From assembly GCA_900708905.1 (NCBI GenBank), contig CAADRB010000008.1, positions 120,968 to 184,967 of the forward strand: a stretch of 64,000 nucleotides of DNA, written 5' to 3'. Under the pieces are notes generated by a model. The model saw nothing but the letters and a program-made list of their open reading frames with translations, was not told the origin of the DNA and did not search any database. Positions 40,933 to 53,330 of the stretch are shown here, in pieces. Source of the DNA: Hymenolepis diminuta. Lineage: Eukaryota; Platyhelminthes; Cestoda; Cyclophyllidea; Hymenolepididae. Position numbers and translations under genes: made by a program. Every line of letters begins with the position of its first letter. Position 1 is the stretch's first letter.

Positions 40933-42289
40933 AAAACGACGTTACATGATAAATTAGAAAACTATGTTTGTCTTTAGTTTGCATCAAAAATTACAATTTC
41001 ACTTATTTTAAGAATAGCCTCTCGTAAGAAACTAAACGTCAACAATATGGAAAAGTAAGAAGCATTGCGTATACTAGAATGTTTGGTCTCTCCAACCAAT
41101 AATATTGGATGCTAGAATGATTTTTTTCTCAATACATTGATCCGAATGTATGAGTATTTTTTTTATTAATTTACTCAGATATTCATCGATCTTGATTTAT
41201 TAAAATTTTTGATGATCAACAATGCGCAAATCCTTATTTGCCGATCTGCCAAACTGAGATTTATTTTATTAAAGTTAAAAACTGTCACAAAATTACCAAC
41301 TTACACCAACTTCTTTTAATAAGAATTACCTTCAAGGTATATTTACTTTATGCATTACGTTGAATATATTTTAAAACCGATTCCCGTTTATTCTACCGTA
41401 TATAAAATTTACCGTATAAAATGTATTTCAAGTTCATGACGACGTGTAAATAGTTTCATGCTTTTTAGGAGAAGGAGGCAAACGCAGGAAAATGTCAGTG
41501 CGTCACTCAATAATTATTTATTTATTTCTCTATGTTAGCCATTTAGTAAAAATTTAAATATTTTTGCTTAAAACACATATGTTGTTTCAAGTAACTGTAG
41601 TTTTAAAAGAAGTTGACGTGATGTTCTCCCTCATTCGCATTGTTTTTAAATGAAAGCGGATAGGAGGTAGGAAAAATTGTGATTGAATTGTTTTTGGATT
41701 ATAGCACACCAGGTCAAATGTGAATTCATTAAAAAATAACATTATTTATCATCATTTTTATTTCTTGGAGAGATATTCAGCGAAGAGTACATTGAAGTGG
41801 TTCAATATGAATGAGGGGGAACAGATCAGTTAAAAGGGAAAAAAGTGGTTCCAGGAGTTGATTTTTCAACTTAAAATGTGCTTTATGTCTTTTAATGTAC
41901 TTCAGTGATTCATGATTGCATTTAGAGACTCTCACTATGGTGATCATTTAAACAATAACCGTAATATGAGTAGAGTGAAAAGAATTACTTGCCGTTAATT
42001 ATGTGGAACTCAGAAAATAGCCTGAAGATAAATTTTAATGATAATAATACCATTAGCTCCACTGATACCAAAGAATTGATATTTACTTTCAGGAAAAATA
42101 AATAATATTTTTTTTCCTAAAAGAATTATTGAATGGGAATTTAAAAATATCCGACACTCGTGTCCTTCAATTTTTAGAAACGTTCTTAACCAGGGGCACA
42201 TCAACCCAAATATATAAATGAAGAATGTACCTCATTATCGTTGCCCTACACGTCTATACATTGTTCTAGTTCATCTTAACTGAACCTTA

Positions 42290-42480
42290 GCGAGTTGTGC
42301 TATGTTAAATATACCATAAATAGTCTCATCTGCATGCGCTTGGTTATAAAATTAATACAAATGAATCAGTTTGACTTGGACATATAAAACATTAAGTCAA
42401 CCGATTAACAAACTCTTGGTACAATAGACACACTGTTGCCCGTGGATTTGAAGAGCAAATTATGAAGACTGTAACTTAAA
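42290..42480. repeat. Diverged dispersed repeat, copy 2
   Basis: This is the partner of 13,155-13,345. Blocks gttgtgctatgttaaat and ctcatctgcatgcgcttgg appear in the same order and orientation. Reading frames are not conserved between the two, which argues against a gene. Confidence 0.4.
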
Positions 42481-45400
42481 CTCATCCTCCTATAAAGTAT
42501 GAACAAACCAAACTCTCAAAATATCGAGTAAAGTATGAAATTTATTAATCTAGTCTCACTATCTATTAGTAAGTGATTCCTCCCCTTTGTCCATCTTACA
42601 GAAATTGACTACCCTTCCTTTTATCCAAATGTTTTCTGATGATAAAAACTTGTCGATTTTTGCTGATCCATGGGTAAAATGATATAAATAATATTGATTT
42701 TCTGGAACTTATCTATATGAAAAGTTAGATCAAAAATTGGTATAATAAAATAGCACCAAGTTAAACTAGTTTCTTATTACACTTCAAAATTAAGTTTCCA
42801 AAGGCATTAGAACTTACTCCAAAAATTAATAAATTTTTAATTTTGAAAATTAATTAAACGGAATTAATATCAGATTAATTTTATTTTAGACATTTGCGTC
42901 ATTTTGTCCTGCGGATGTGCGCTAAAATTTAAAATGCAAAAATTCGCAAGTTCCGGATAGGAAGCAGTTGTTCACTTAGCATTTTCGTAATTCTTTGATA
43001 TTGTAAAATAATTCTGTTTTTACTCTAATTTCTTTAAATTTCCTTCTGTTCTCTTACACCTTGAAAGTTAGACTGCAATTTATCAAATGTTAACCGTTGA
43101 TTTCGTAAATATAGAAAAATTCGCCATCTTTCCGTGCATTTTACATTCTTAACTTTCCATGTGTCCGATGAAAAGAGATACCTTTTTCCGATCGATGACT
43201 TAATCCGACAAGTGCAATTAATTGACTAAATCCTCAGAACAGACATATTTCATTTACATGTCTCAAAGAACCAAAAAATCTTGTCCAATATTGTTTATAA
43301 AATTGCATAATTTTTATTTAAATGTATTAAAATTTATGAAAAATACAAATGTGAAATAATTTTTTCGATGTCTTTGACATTTTTAAACTTATCACATATT
43401 TTTTTATTATCATACCCATAGACGGGCAGAAAATCCTTTCCTTGTTTCACTAATATGAGAGAATAAGAAAAATAGGAACAAACAACGAGTCAAATGTATT
43501 TATAAAGTTTAAAAGTAGAAGTAAGTAAAGAACGTTTTACATTTTTTGAATTCTGATGCACCGAATTGTTCGTATTTTCATATGAGGCATAGTTGCTGCT
43601 TAATGCCCTGTTTGAAATTTGAAACCTGGTTCTCAGCTTCATTGGTGGCATTTAATCTACGATGTGCAGAGTTTGTCAATCATCTGATTTTATTCCGTGA
43701 ATAGTTACGCCATCTGGATATTTTAGTATGCATTAGATCTACAAAAAGGTAAACAAGCAATAATTTTTAAAATAGCAGAAGTTTTAAAAGTTTTCCAAGA
43801 TAAATATGCTTAATTAATTTTTCCACTAAAAGACAACCACATAACCAAACTTTAAAATTTCACCTGCCATCAGATGCTCACTTTTTATTTAAATTAGACC
43901 GCCTTAGCAACAAAGGTTTGCTATTAGTCTTAAGCGTTTAAACCGTATTTGAAATAAATTTATTTGAATTAAATTCTCAGATATTAGACTTCATAATCCG
44001 CACACGATAGTGGAGGTTGCATTTATTTAGTTTACTTGGAATTTCAAGTTTTCTTTGGTGCGCTGCTTTTGTTTAAAGTTAGTTCTTATTTTGTATGTTG
44101 TTCTTGCAAAAATTATTTAGCTTTTGATGATCTTATCCAACATTCTGCGTATTTATTAAATGATTATTACTGCCACTATTTTCCGACTGCTTATAGCCAT
44201 TGGTGACTTGAGACATAAATCTTTATTTCGATCTATAACTGGGACAAATTAATACTGCATACTCTTCCTTCTTAAATAATATCACATTCATTAACGAAAG
44301 TTATTCCTTGTTTATTTTGTTTCAGTAATTAGCAAAGGGTGACATCAAGCTCTGTTTTTCTGTTTTATATTTATTTGTCTTCAGACTTAAGACCTTACGT
44401 ATTTTAGAGTTAATAGTGAAGTATCCAAACGAAGATGTTTTTGGCCATCTCCTATTTTTGCTTCATAAGTAAAAGTGTAAAAAACTTTGATCATCATTAA
44501 AAGGTGGTATGCATATAAGATAGCAAACCAATTTAAACAAGAAAAAGTACAGCTTTTCAACAAAACTATTTAGGCATACAGAGAAATATGAAATTTAAAG
44601 ACTTCCGTCTCCAAAACCGATAAATTCCATATTTTCTGATGTGCAATTGCCTTTATTTTGTCCTATCCTTTTAATGCGTAATTCACAAATTCATTTATAA
44701 ATGTCAAAATACCATCTAAGTTTGTCAGTTGCCTGGAGTAAGCCCATATTTAAAAAATTTTACTTATCAAATTTCACGGAAATCTTAATAATGAGTGATT
44801 GTGAGAGAGGAGAGGCATCCTAGGGCTTCTCATAAGTGAAACCTGCATTCTTAGTGAGGAGAACTAGATAAAGTGGGTGGCCAATCGTATCGGTGGACGT
44901 CAAGTGAGAAAATCGATTTTTTGGTATCTGACTGAATAGACTTCAATTTTAGCTCTGTGTTACTGAAGCTGTATAATAACAAATATACTTATTCAGAAAG
45001 TATAACTTATATTATTTGGACAAGGGCATGTATAACTTAGCTTTGAGGCGAAGCAAAATCTATTTGACCCGTGGGATTTGAAATTTTCAGTTTTCCTCAT
45101 AATTAGTTTAAAGCAATAAAGAAGTGAAAATATTTATTTACGAATTTTCAGCGAATTTGATAGATTCAGGGTAATCATGTAAGTTGAAGGTGGTTTTGCA
45201 TCGACGATGACGATTATTTATATTTAGAAAAAATTTTCTTTCGCATACCTCTTTGACACTTTAAAACACAAAGCCTTTTTGAATAGTTTATATAAGGAAT
45301 CAAAAAAGTTTCAATAATACAGGTATAAGATCTAATATAAACACTAACGGAATCTGCAAAGAAAAAACAGCAAAACATTAAATGGAAAGATAAATTTTGA

Positions 45401-48015
45401 TTTTCAAATTTGTGTATTTTCATTAATTATGAAAAATAAGTTAAATATTAACAAGTCCAATGCTGCATATAATTTAGCTTCAATTTATTATGCTAGAGCA
45501 TAAAAGATTCTAAGCCCATTTAGGAAGGCATTTCCCAAAGCTCATCACGATTTGATAATGGCATCATGGAGCCCACCTCGTGAGAGACTCAAACCTTGCC
45601 ACTTCTACATTAGCCAGTATGAACGTTGAACCATGACCACCGACATGGCAGATGTGCGCATCTGACGCCCAGAAAATTAAAAGCTTTCCTACTTTTCATC
45701 ATCAGGAAACACTGGAACACAAAGGGAGAGAAAATTCGCTAAAATTCAGCATGTTCACCTTTAAGAGAGAGCACTGTTGTATCAGAAGTTGCTTCGAGTT
45801 CCACAATCATCAATTCAACTACTTTTTCAAGATGAATATCTTTCAAACTTAAACTTTTTCCCCCTGCTCTTCCTAAGAAAAATGTTGGTGACAAGCTTTC
45901 ATGCGATTTTCCTGCCTTCCCATTTTTCAAATAATTCGCATATCAGAAATCTACTTTCAAAGGAGTCTATCAGTCATTAGATTACCTTCGAATTTGTACT
46001 GATCTCTACATTTATATTTAATCTTATATAGAAAAGTGATAAAATAGAAAGGTATAATTATATTAAAATTTGAGCTGTTACTGAAAAGTTGAATAATTAC
46101 GAAAGAGCCCTATTTTGAAAAGGCAACTCTAGAAAGAAACTCCTATATTCATACGAATTCATTAAGGAAATTGAACTCTAAATTAATAAATAAGAAGTAG
46201 GAAAATTTTTTTATTTTAAATTCTATTTTGAAGGTATATATAAATATTTCTCTGTCAATAACAGTTGAGTGGCTGTTTTGAGTTTCATCGCGGGAATATC
46301 GAAATCTATATTGTGAAATTAATGCCGATCTCCTTTTCATATTCTCCTTCATTCTTTACTTGACATGAAATGAAAATAATAAATCCCATTAAAAATCGGA
46401 ATATGTTAAAACAGTTACGACAAAATAATTACTGAGTGACACAGGCAAAAATTTTTTCCACGCAGCTAATGGTTTTTTTATATTATCAATTAAGTGAATA
46501 TTTTTAGTACCGTCCCTTTCAGCGGATTATTTACGTTCTATCATTGGTGTCAGCAGCTCCATAAACTAACAACGTCTGAATTTGATCCAATTTTCCTTTG
46601 TGAGTTAATTCTGACAAGGCAAGATTTTGCGCAGTTATTTACGCGAAGCAACAAAATTTAAGCTGCTTGCTGGCAAAAATTTTGTTTAATATTTTTATTT
46701 AATCGAGCTCCTAGCGTTAATATACCTCGGTTGAATGTAATTTATTTCTACATTTCATAAACAGCTTACACTTCATCACGAAGTTTTTCATTGCCAGTTT
46801 TGAGTGTATAGCAGGACTACCTTTATTGACATTTGAAAGAAACGTCATTTTATTGAAAGGATGCCCATTTGATTGGGTTTATATCTATTATATTTAAAAC
46901 TTAACATGCATTTAACGAAATGGGTTTTTTTTTACCATCTTGAAATGCCGATTACATCTTGACATTAGCTAAGAGGTTTTAGGAAAAACAGACTTGATTG
47001 ACAATGGAACACAGAAATGTCATCCCAAAACAAAATGTTGGGCAATTGTCAATGTGTAATATTATTTTACACGAAAATATTTATATCATTTTATGTATGG
47101 ATTTGGTTTCTAAGTAAATATAAATGTGAATGTTTACAACCCATTTATTTATGCATCTTTTATAAACGTTACTTATGCTTTCATTTAATTACCTTAAGAA
47201 ATGTAAATAATATTCAATACTTTTGATATATCATTGAAATTTCACAACTTTAGTAAAACACAAATGCACATTACATAAATAAAAAGTTTAAGAAATTTTT
47301 TTAACGTAAATTAGTAGCTTTATTGTGATTAATAGTCCGGAAACAATTTGTTTGTTAGAAGTTAATTGTTTAACTTCTTTCACAAGAAATGAAATTACGC
47401 ATTATAAATTGAGGAATTAAGTTAGTGTTTTTAGTTAATAATATCAAAATCATTGCTTCAATGAATGCATATTAAACCAATTTCACTTATTGAAACAGAA
47501 AAGAACATTTTTTCATTATAATGATAGTATTATATATCTTAATCAATTTATTAAACTTTAAACTGTGTTCAGAACACAACTTTAAACTTGTTTTTCTGTT
47601 AATTTTAATGATGATCCAGAAAAAATTCCCTTCATATTTAATATCATCTACTCCTAATCTTCCGCTTTTTCCGACTGCCCCCAAAGGAAAGATCAGTTCT
47701 GCCTAAAAGTCAGTACCTGCTTGAATTTCTTACTGCTCCAACAAATAAAGCCTCTGTCATCGGAACTACACTTGCAGCTCGGGATCCGGTGCGCACGTTT
47801 TTCTTCCAATTTGAAGTTGGTGACTTCAGTGATTCAGATAATATATTCTTCTCTCACTAGAATTATATGTGATGTTGAAGATTTCATGACCACTCGAATC
47901 CACCTGCTCTTGCCTGTCGGGAAATACAGATATACTGAGTTGGCATGATTCGATTCGATCGCGAATTAAATCAACCATCCAACAGGGTCTCGATATCACG
48001 GACATAAGTTTATGT

Positions 48016-48044
48016 TGGGGCCTGGAGACAGTACACAGGCCCCA
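48016..48044. other. Perfect 9-bp hairpin, right-arm copy
   Basis: TGGGGCCTG at 48,016-48,024 and CAGGCCCCA at 48,036-48,044 form the same stem as in the left arm. It lies upstream of the gag remnant on the same strand. Confidence 0.7.
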
Positions 48045-48344
48045 GTACACATACGAGTATATCAACAGATTCACGACTTCGGTTTTTAAATGAAGTGGAG
48101 TTTTTGATTTAATGAATACAGTTAATCAGATGGTATAGTCATGTAAAATCATGAAACATTTTCCACGAAAACATTTCATTTCATGCATTTCATGCATTTC
48201 ATGCTCTCATCAGATCATCACTGAAATAAGGCTTATACTTCAAATTGTTTAAATAAACAGATATGAATTGTGTTAAACTTAACAAATTTCGAGTTTGAAC
48301 TCCAAAAGTAATCGGTGAAAAAAAGGCAAGTTGTGTATTGCTCT

Positions 48345-48578
48345 NNNNNNNNNNNNNNNNNNNNNNNNNNNNNNNNNNNNNNNNNNNNNNNNNNNNNNNN
48401 NNNNNNNNNNNNNNNNNNNNNNNNNNNNNNNNNNNNNNNNNNNNNNNNNNNNNNNNNNNNNNNNNNNNNNNNNNNNNNNNNNNNNNNNNNNNNNNNNNNN
48501 NNNNNNNNNNNNNNNNNNNNNNNNNNNNNNNNNNNNNNNNNNNNNNNNNNNNNNNNNNNNNNNNNNNNNNNNNNNNNN
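48345..48578. other. Assembly gap, 234 N
   Basis: This run of 234 N falls at the exact mirror position of the gap in the left arm. The sequence hidden here lies between a leader-like region and the start of the gag remnant. Confidence 1.
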
Positions 48579-48847
48579 TTTTTACATTATGAAAGTTGGT
48601 GATGAAAGAGTAGAAGAAATGCCGAATTTGAATGGTTATGAAAATTTCATCGAATGTTGATGAATTTGAACGTACTTTAAAGAAGAATGAATTTGTTTGA
48701 GAAGTAAAAACAGGAAAATAACGCATTGTTGGTGAAAAGCAGTGGGAAATCCTACGATGTTGCAAGAACAACTTTCTAACTTCATGGAAGATGAAAAGTG
48801 AAGAAATGAGTAATCCTTAACCAAAACACATGCTGGTTATCTGCACC

Positions 48848-49598
48848 TACTTGTGCAGACAAATGAATTTCACTACGATCCAGAAGAAATTCCAACATGT
48901 TTTGACTGGTTGAAAAATGTGAGGATGTTTTTGAGACCGTCTCACAGATGTTCCAGAGGATGAAAAAGTTCGGCTGTTGCTACGGAGGTTGGGACTTGGC
49001 GAAGATGAAGGGTTCACGTGTGTTGCCTATCGAAGGGGAATGTTGGAATTAAAATGCAATGAAACAGTCTCAATTCCTCCCCCACCCCACCCCCACCCCC
49101 GATTTGTTTGGTGAAAGGTCTTCTGATGTGCGAAGATGTCTCAACTATATTTCTCTCACTAAAGAGCATGGTGAGGACTGGAAGACCTATGTCTGCCACC
49201 TCAATACTGCTTTGGATCCCTGTGAGTCTTCTCCCATTGCCTACTGGTTTTGAGGGTTCCTCGAGAACTTTGTCAAACTGACACCCCTTTGTCAAATCCA
49301 CAGAATGATCGAAAGGAGTAATAGAAGCCCATTAGAGGATATTGCTAATGAATGCTTAAGTTTGGACACGATGTATTAGAGGGGCATGAATCAGCGGGAC
49401 TCTAATGAACACGATGATGTCAATCGGGTATCTAGTGCAAATTTGTCTCTGAATGTTTCCACTCTCTGTAACTTCTAAGTGAATGGTGGCTTTGCCAGAA
49501 CGTGCACTTTGTCCGATCTTGTTCGTACTAATCTTATATTTACAACTTGTGTGGAAAAGGAGGACACAAGGAAATAATGTGGCGAAGGAAACTGCAAA
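48848..49598 (+). pseudogene. Decayed gypsy-type gag fragment in right arm
   Basis: Pieces of a gag polyprotein of the Ty3/gypsy class can be read in shifting frames on the + strand. They are FHYDPEEIPTCFDWLK near 48,868, DVPEDEKVRLLLRRLG near 48,947, and DLFGERSSDVRRCLNYISLT with EHGEDWKTYVCHLNTAL at 49,101-49,220. A double zinc knuckle follows near 49,485-49,590. In the first knuckle the leading Cys is now Trp, giving W-L-C-Q-N-V-H-F-V-R-S-C. The second reads N-L-C-G-K-G-G-H with its final Cys also changed to Trp. Several stops and frameshifts make it non-functional. A purine-rich, Lys/Glu-rich low-complexity stretch follows to about 49,760. No protease or polymerase follows, so only the 5' part of an element is present. 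Confidence 0.8.
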
Positions 49599-50088
49599 TC
49601 AAGAAGAAAGCCATCACTGAGAATGTTAAACCGACGGTTAGGTAAGTAGGAGAATCAATGGCCAGTTTAAAGAGAGATATGAGGGGAATGGAAATTTAGA
49701 AAAGAATGTCCACGAAAGTGTTACAAAAGAAGGAGAAAGAAGGGGAAGAAAAGGAGGCGGGATCCAGAACTGGTCCCTGCAATAGTCAAAGAGTGGAGAC
49801 CTGAATGGAAATGAGGGTTGTCGTGGAGTGAGATGTTCCTGTGCAGTTAAGTAGTGAATGGAGTGCTTCCTTTCATGGATAGTAAGTGAAGGTCTCGAAC
49901 CAAGGGAGAGGGAAAGGTGAGATGCTGCGAACTGGGGGAGGAGAAGCAATGGTATGAGCTTTTACAGGGCTGCTCATCCAAACTTGATGGAAAATCTCTG
50001 ATGAAAGAAGGAGCAAAGTGGATTTGTGCTAATCATCAGAATGTTCTCCTGAAAATAGAATAGATAACTATAAATGAATAAAGAATCT

Positions 50089-50381
50089 ACCGATGATTTA
50101 TAAGACGGATTTATGAAACGGGGTTAAATGCAAAATATTGTGCTAAAAAAATAATTAATTTATGCTTTCTTTTAAGATTTATAAAGTTTGAAGATAATAA
50201 TAAGACCATATATTTTGGACAGCATAAAATTTGAAAATGGTGCTATTAATGGTTTTCAAAATAACATAATTGCCATGAAAAATAATGCACAACCTCATTG
50301 GGAAATATTTCAACCATTGTTTAAATTGTTGGATAAATTTCGAAGTAGTTTATTCCTGAGATATTGCGCAATCTCTAATCC
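50089..50381 (+). other. Unique flank with open frame cut by the LTR
   Basis: Between the right arm and the retrotransposon lies about 290 bp of unique sequence. A frame is open from about 50,188 to the LTR boundary at 50,381 (about 64 codons) and is preceded by an acceptor-like ttcttttaag at 50,167-50,176. The product is hydrophobic and has no motif I know. It has no ATG at its start. On the other side of the element (from 54,995) no frame continues for more than a few codons, so this may be a broken exon or simply chance. Confidence 0.15.
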
Positions 50382-50677
50382 TGTTATAAAGTAACTAACT
50401 GGGAGTTCTGGCAGTAATCTCGCAGAGCCAACAATTTAGAAAACTCAGTAATATAGCAACTTAACACGGAAACCACTAACCCACGGCAGTTTACAAGACA
50501 CGTTATAGTCAACACGAGTGTATTCACGAAACTCACTCTCAATCAGTATCGGCTTAAACAAATAAGTATAATTATCAAGTGTAATTTGTCAGTAAGGAAA
50601 TACAGAAATAGATTACATTTTAATTCATTGAAGAAATATTGGGAACGGGAGGAAAATAATGATCATTTTCTTCAACA
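50382..50677 (-). repeat. 3' LTR of the gypsy element
   Basis: This 296-bp terminal repeat matches 54,701-54,994. Read on the minus strand it starts TGTTGAAGAAAATG and ends TATAACA, the usual TG...CA. There are about 33 differences from its partner, concentrated near the start of the LTR in the element's orientation (50,580-50,677). Confidence 0.95.
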
Positions 50678-50688
50678 TCTCCCTTCTT
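50678..50688 (-). other. Polypurine tract of the gypsy element
   Basis: On the minus strand this reads AAGAAGGGAGA, immediately before the TG of the 3' LTR. That is the usual site and composition for plus-strand priming in LTR retrotransposons. Confidence 0.8.
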
Positions 50689-50689
50689 A

Positions 50690-51740
50690 GATAAATCATC
50701 CGTAGGTCTTCGAGGACGGATCGACCTGAAGATCAGAAGGTTTCATTCTTGTTCGGGCTGTATGCGACAGAACCATAACCTGATCTAGGACCCAAGATCT
50801 AGGTGGAAGAACGTGAGTAAGATTAAACATATCAAGTAATGAATGCAAAGAAAGATAACGCTTATCAGTAGCGGATTCCACTAGTCTTCTTCGGAATTGA
50901 TTATGGTGGCGNACCCACGTGTCCTTAACAACCTCAACATCATGAATCATACTCCCATGCCGTTTTTTGATAATCGCAGCTGTTCACTGGCGACCCAGTC
51001 GATAATCACGAGCATAAACTGGAGTGTTAACAGCAAATCCGTTCTTTTTATCCTCCCTCTTCCCATCCGGTCGGGTTTTCTTCAGCAGCATCGCTTCATG
51101 CACCGTTCTCAATTTTCGACCCATTAACACCTCGACCGGGGATTTCTCTCCTATCGTAGGATGTGGAGATAATCAGTATCTCAGCAGGAAATTCTGTAGT
51201 ACTTCCTCCATAATTCCCTCTCCTTTCACTTTTCGTAAGCCTCTCCTTAGTGTGTCGACGAATCTCTCTTCCTGTCCATTCGATTGGGAGTGGTACAGAA
51301 GGGTTCTGATGTGTTCGGTCGATTGTTNCTCACAGAACTCCTTAAAATTGACTGACGTAAATTGTGTCCCATTGTCCGAAACCAGAGTCTTGGCAATCCG
51401 TGTGTCGAGAAGATTCGATCTAGTGCTCCAATTATTGAGCCGCTAATCGCCAATATTAGTGGCACCACTTCTGGTCATTTAGAATATGAATCAACAACAG
51501 CTAAATGGGTGAGACTGCTTACCGGACCCGCGAAATCGACATGTAACCTGGTCCACGGGGTTTCCGTTTGTGGCCATAGTACAGGATCTTGGCGAATGGA
51601 ATCCTTTGCCGCTTATTGGCATTTGTCGTACTGGAGCACGAGATATTCGATGTCCTTGTCCATGCCCGGACAGTAAGCGTATTCTCTAGTTTATTCCAGG
51701 ATGGTCTGAATGAAATTGTCATAGGACCTTATTTCTAAGG
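50690..51740 (-). pseudogene. Integrase region of the gypsy element (broken)
   Basis: Integrase joins the DNA copy to the host chromosome. In shifting frames the minus strand shows a zinc-binding remnant near 51,640 (Q-Y-D-K-C), then the three catalytic positions: VDFAGP near 51,530, SDNGTQF near 51,365-51,385, and the Glu in NGQEERFVDT near 51,265. The C-terminal region ends near 50,700 with a segment containing VEVVKDTW, N-Q-F-R-R-R and a short tail, typical of K02A2.6-like gypsy integrases. Two single N bases and several stops and frameshifts break it. No chromodomain follows before the polypurine tract. Confidence 0.85.
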
Positions 51741-51792
51741 ACAGAGGGAACAGTAACCTTATCTAATACATTAAACAAGAGTCGGTTACCAT

Positions 51793-51811
51793 AATTGAAT
51801 TGAATTGAATT
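51793..51811. repeat. (AATTG)n short tandem run
   Basis: About three and a half units of AATTG lie inside the decayed part of the gypsy pol. The run probably expanded after the element died. Confidence 0.8.
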
Positions 51812-52029
51812 GAAATGAAAAGTTTAAGGAGATCGTCCTTTGGTGAGAAAGAAGGCCATTCGGGTTTGAAAATCTTTAAAACTTGCTATATGATTACATC
51901 TTTCTCCGTTTCCTTACGTATATTCTCTGCTGATACCGGAGTGTTTCGAATCGACTCCACCAGTATGTGTCACACGTCTCTTTCAACCGACACGAATGCA
52001 ACCACTGTTTCTTCGTTTTCCGCACGCTG

Positions 52030-53330
52030 ATTTTCGATGAGGCGAGAGAGACCATCAGCTTGGTCGAAATCCTGCGTTCTCTGATTCCTTATTTCGCAAT
52101 TATAGCCTATTAATATAAGTGTTCACTATTAAAGACGATTTTCAGAGTGCACTGGAACTCCTTTTTTCGAACCAACTATGGACAACAATGGCTTGTGCTC
52201 CGTTAGGAGTGTAAATCGTCTGCCATATATATACTTATGGAATTTTTTACTGCATATATAATAGCCAGTGCCACTTTTTCAATTTGTCCCTAGTTCTTCT
52301 CTGCCGGTGTGAGATTACGGGATATATGGGCGATCGCTTTTTCGGAGCCACCTGGGGAAATGTGAGAGATGACTGCCCCGATTCCATAACCGGACGTGTC
52401 AACTGCGTGAACCATGGGCAAACCTGGATCACAGTGAGTCAGCAGCAGCTCCGAATTCAGCATCGACTTTAATTTTCCGAACGCCTTTTCGCCTGGAGGT
52501 GACCATTTCCACGACGCATCCTTGTGCAGAAGTTGATTGAGGAGACCTCTGTGTTCCTGCAAAGAAGGTAAGAAAGAACAATAATGAGATATTAACCCAA
52601 GAAAAGAACGAAGTGACCTCAAATTTTTCGGAGCGAGAATCTTGGCAATTGCACGAGTTTCATCTGGATTGGGACGGCCTCCAGCTGAATCAAAAATGGA
52701 ACAAGGAAGTTCGACGGAGATTAGAAAAAATAGCATTTATCAGCCCGAAGGTGGAAACCATATTTTGCGATACGCTTGAGGAGTTTTTCGACGCAGCCTT
52801 GCAATTCCTCCTCTGATTCTCCAACTACAGTGATGTCGTCTAAGTAAGCTTCCGTATCCACTAGGCCCGATATCATGTTGTCCATTAAGTGCTGAAAAAA
52901 CGCTGGGGCTGTCTTGATTCCGAAAGGCAGTTTGTGTACTGGAAAAGTTCCCGATGAGTGTTGATCCTTAGGAGCTCACGATTCTCTGGTTCAACTTCAA
53001 CTTGAAAGTAGGCATTCGAAAGGTCCAATTTTGTGAAGAACTTTCCACTATTCGGAATCGTAAAAAATGTGCCTATTACGCGCAGAGGGTGGTGATTATC
53101 CTTCAATGATGAGTTAACTCCCGTAGAGAAATCTGTACAAATACGTGTCGATCCATTTGCCTTTCAAACCACCACAAGTGGTACAGCTCACTTCGAATAT
53201 GTAACTGGTTGCAATACGCCCATCTGTTCCAAACGTACCAACCCGTCCTCGACCATTTACATTGCTGCAATGGGTACTAGTCTTTTCGGGCGGAATACAC
53301 AATTTGCTCCTACTTTTAGAAGTAATCTGG
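52030..53330 (-). pseudogene. Reverse transcriptase and RNase H of the gypsy element (broken)
   Basis: The minus strand encodes, in pieces, the polymerase that copies the element's RNA. Recognisable blocks are NGSTRICTDFSTGVN near 53,130, TKLDLSNAYFQVEVEPENRE near 53,000, FGIKTAPAFFQHLMDNMI near 52,890, and the catalytic YLDD at 52,835-52,846. A long clean frame at 52,290-52,736 carries the thumb/connection region (RSLRSFLGLISHY) and the start of RNase H (HAVDTSGYGIGAV, with its first catalytic Asp). It breaks after LTPAEKN. RNase H then continues in other frames to about 52,140, after which the sequence to 51,740 is too decayed to read. Confidence 0.9.

Larger units (their letters stand above)
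39295..47630. other. Spacer between the arms, right part
   Basis: No gene was recognised. The stretch holds a pyrimidine-rich run at 40,901-40,932, the second copy of a diverged repeat at about 42,290-42,480, and a slightly GC-richer block around 45,560-45,960. That block carries overlapping open frames on both strands and no known domain. The rest is AT-rich background. Confidence 0.5.
47630..50088 (-). repeat. Right arm of large inverted repeat
   Basis: This is the reverse complement of 31,921-34,740. The core, 47,814-48,344 and 48,579-50,036, shows no difference from the left arm in the stretches I compared, nor any indel. The inner edge keeps partial similarity to about 47,640 and the outer edge to 50,088, beyond which the flanks are unrelated or only faintly similar. 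The arm differs from its partner mainly in the length of the N-run (234 against 595). Confidence 0.95.

Noticed and set aside
45560..45980. Overlapping open frames on both strands as a gene
   Set aside because: There is no domain, no splice pattern, and three competing frames of similar length. The slightly higher GC content alone is not enough.
34741..47630. The inverted arms as terminal repeats of a giant DNA transposon (Maverick/Polinton-like)
   Set aside because: The 12.9-kb interior has no polymerase, integrase, capsid or ATPase frame, and the arms themselves contain a gypsy-type gag. Ends with target-site duplications were not found.
50188..50394. A real gene exon interrupted by the LTR retrotransposon
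   Set aside because: There is no ATG, no recognised domain, and no frame that continues on the far side of the element. It is kept only as a weak open frame.
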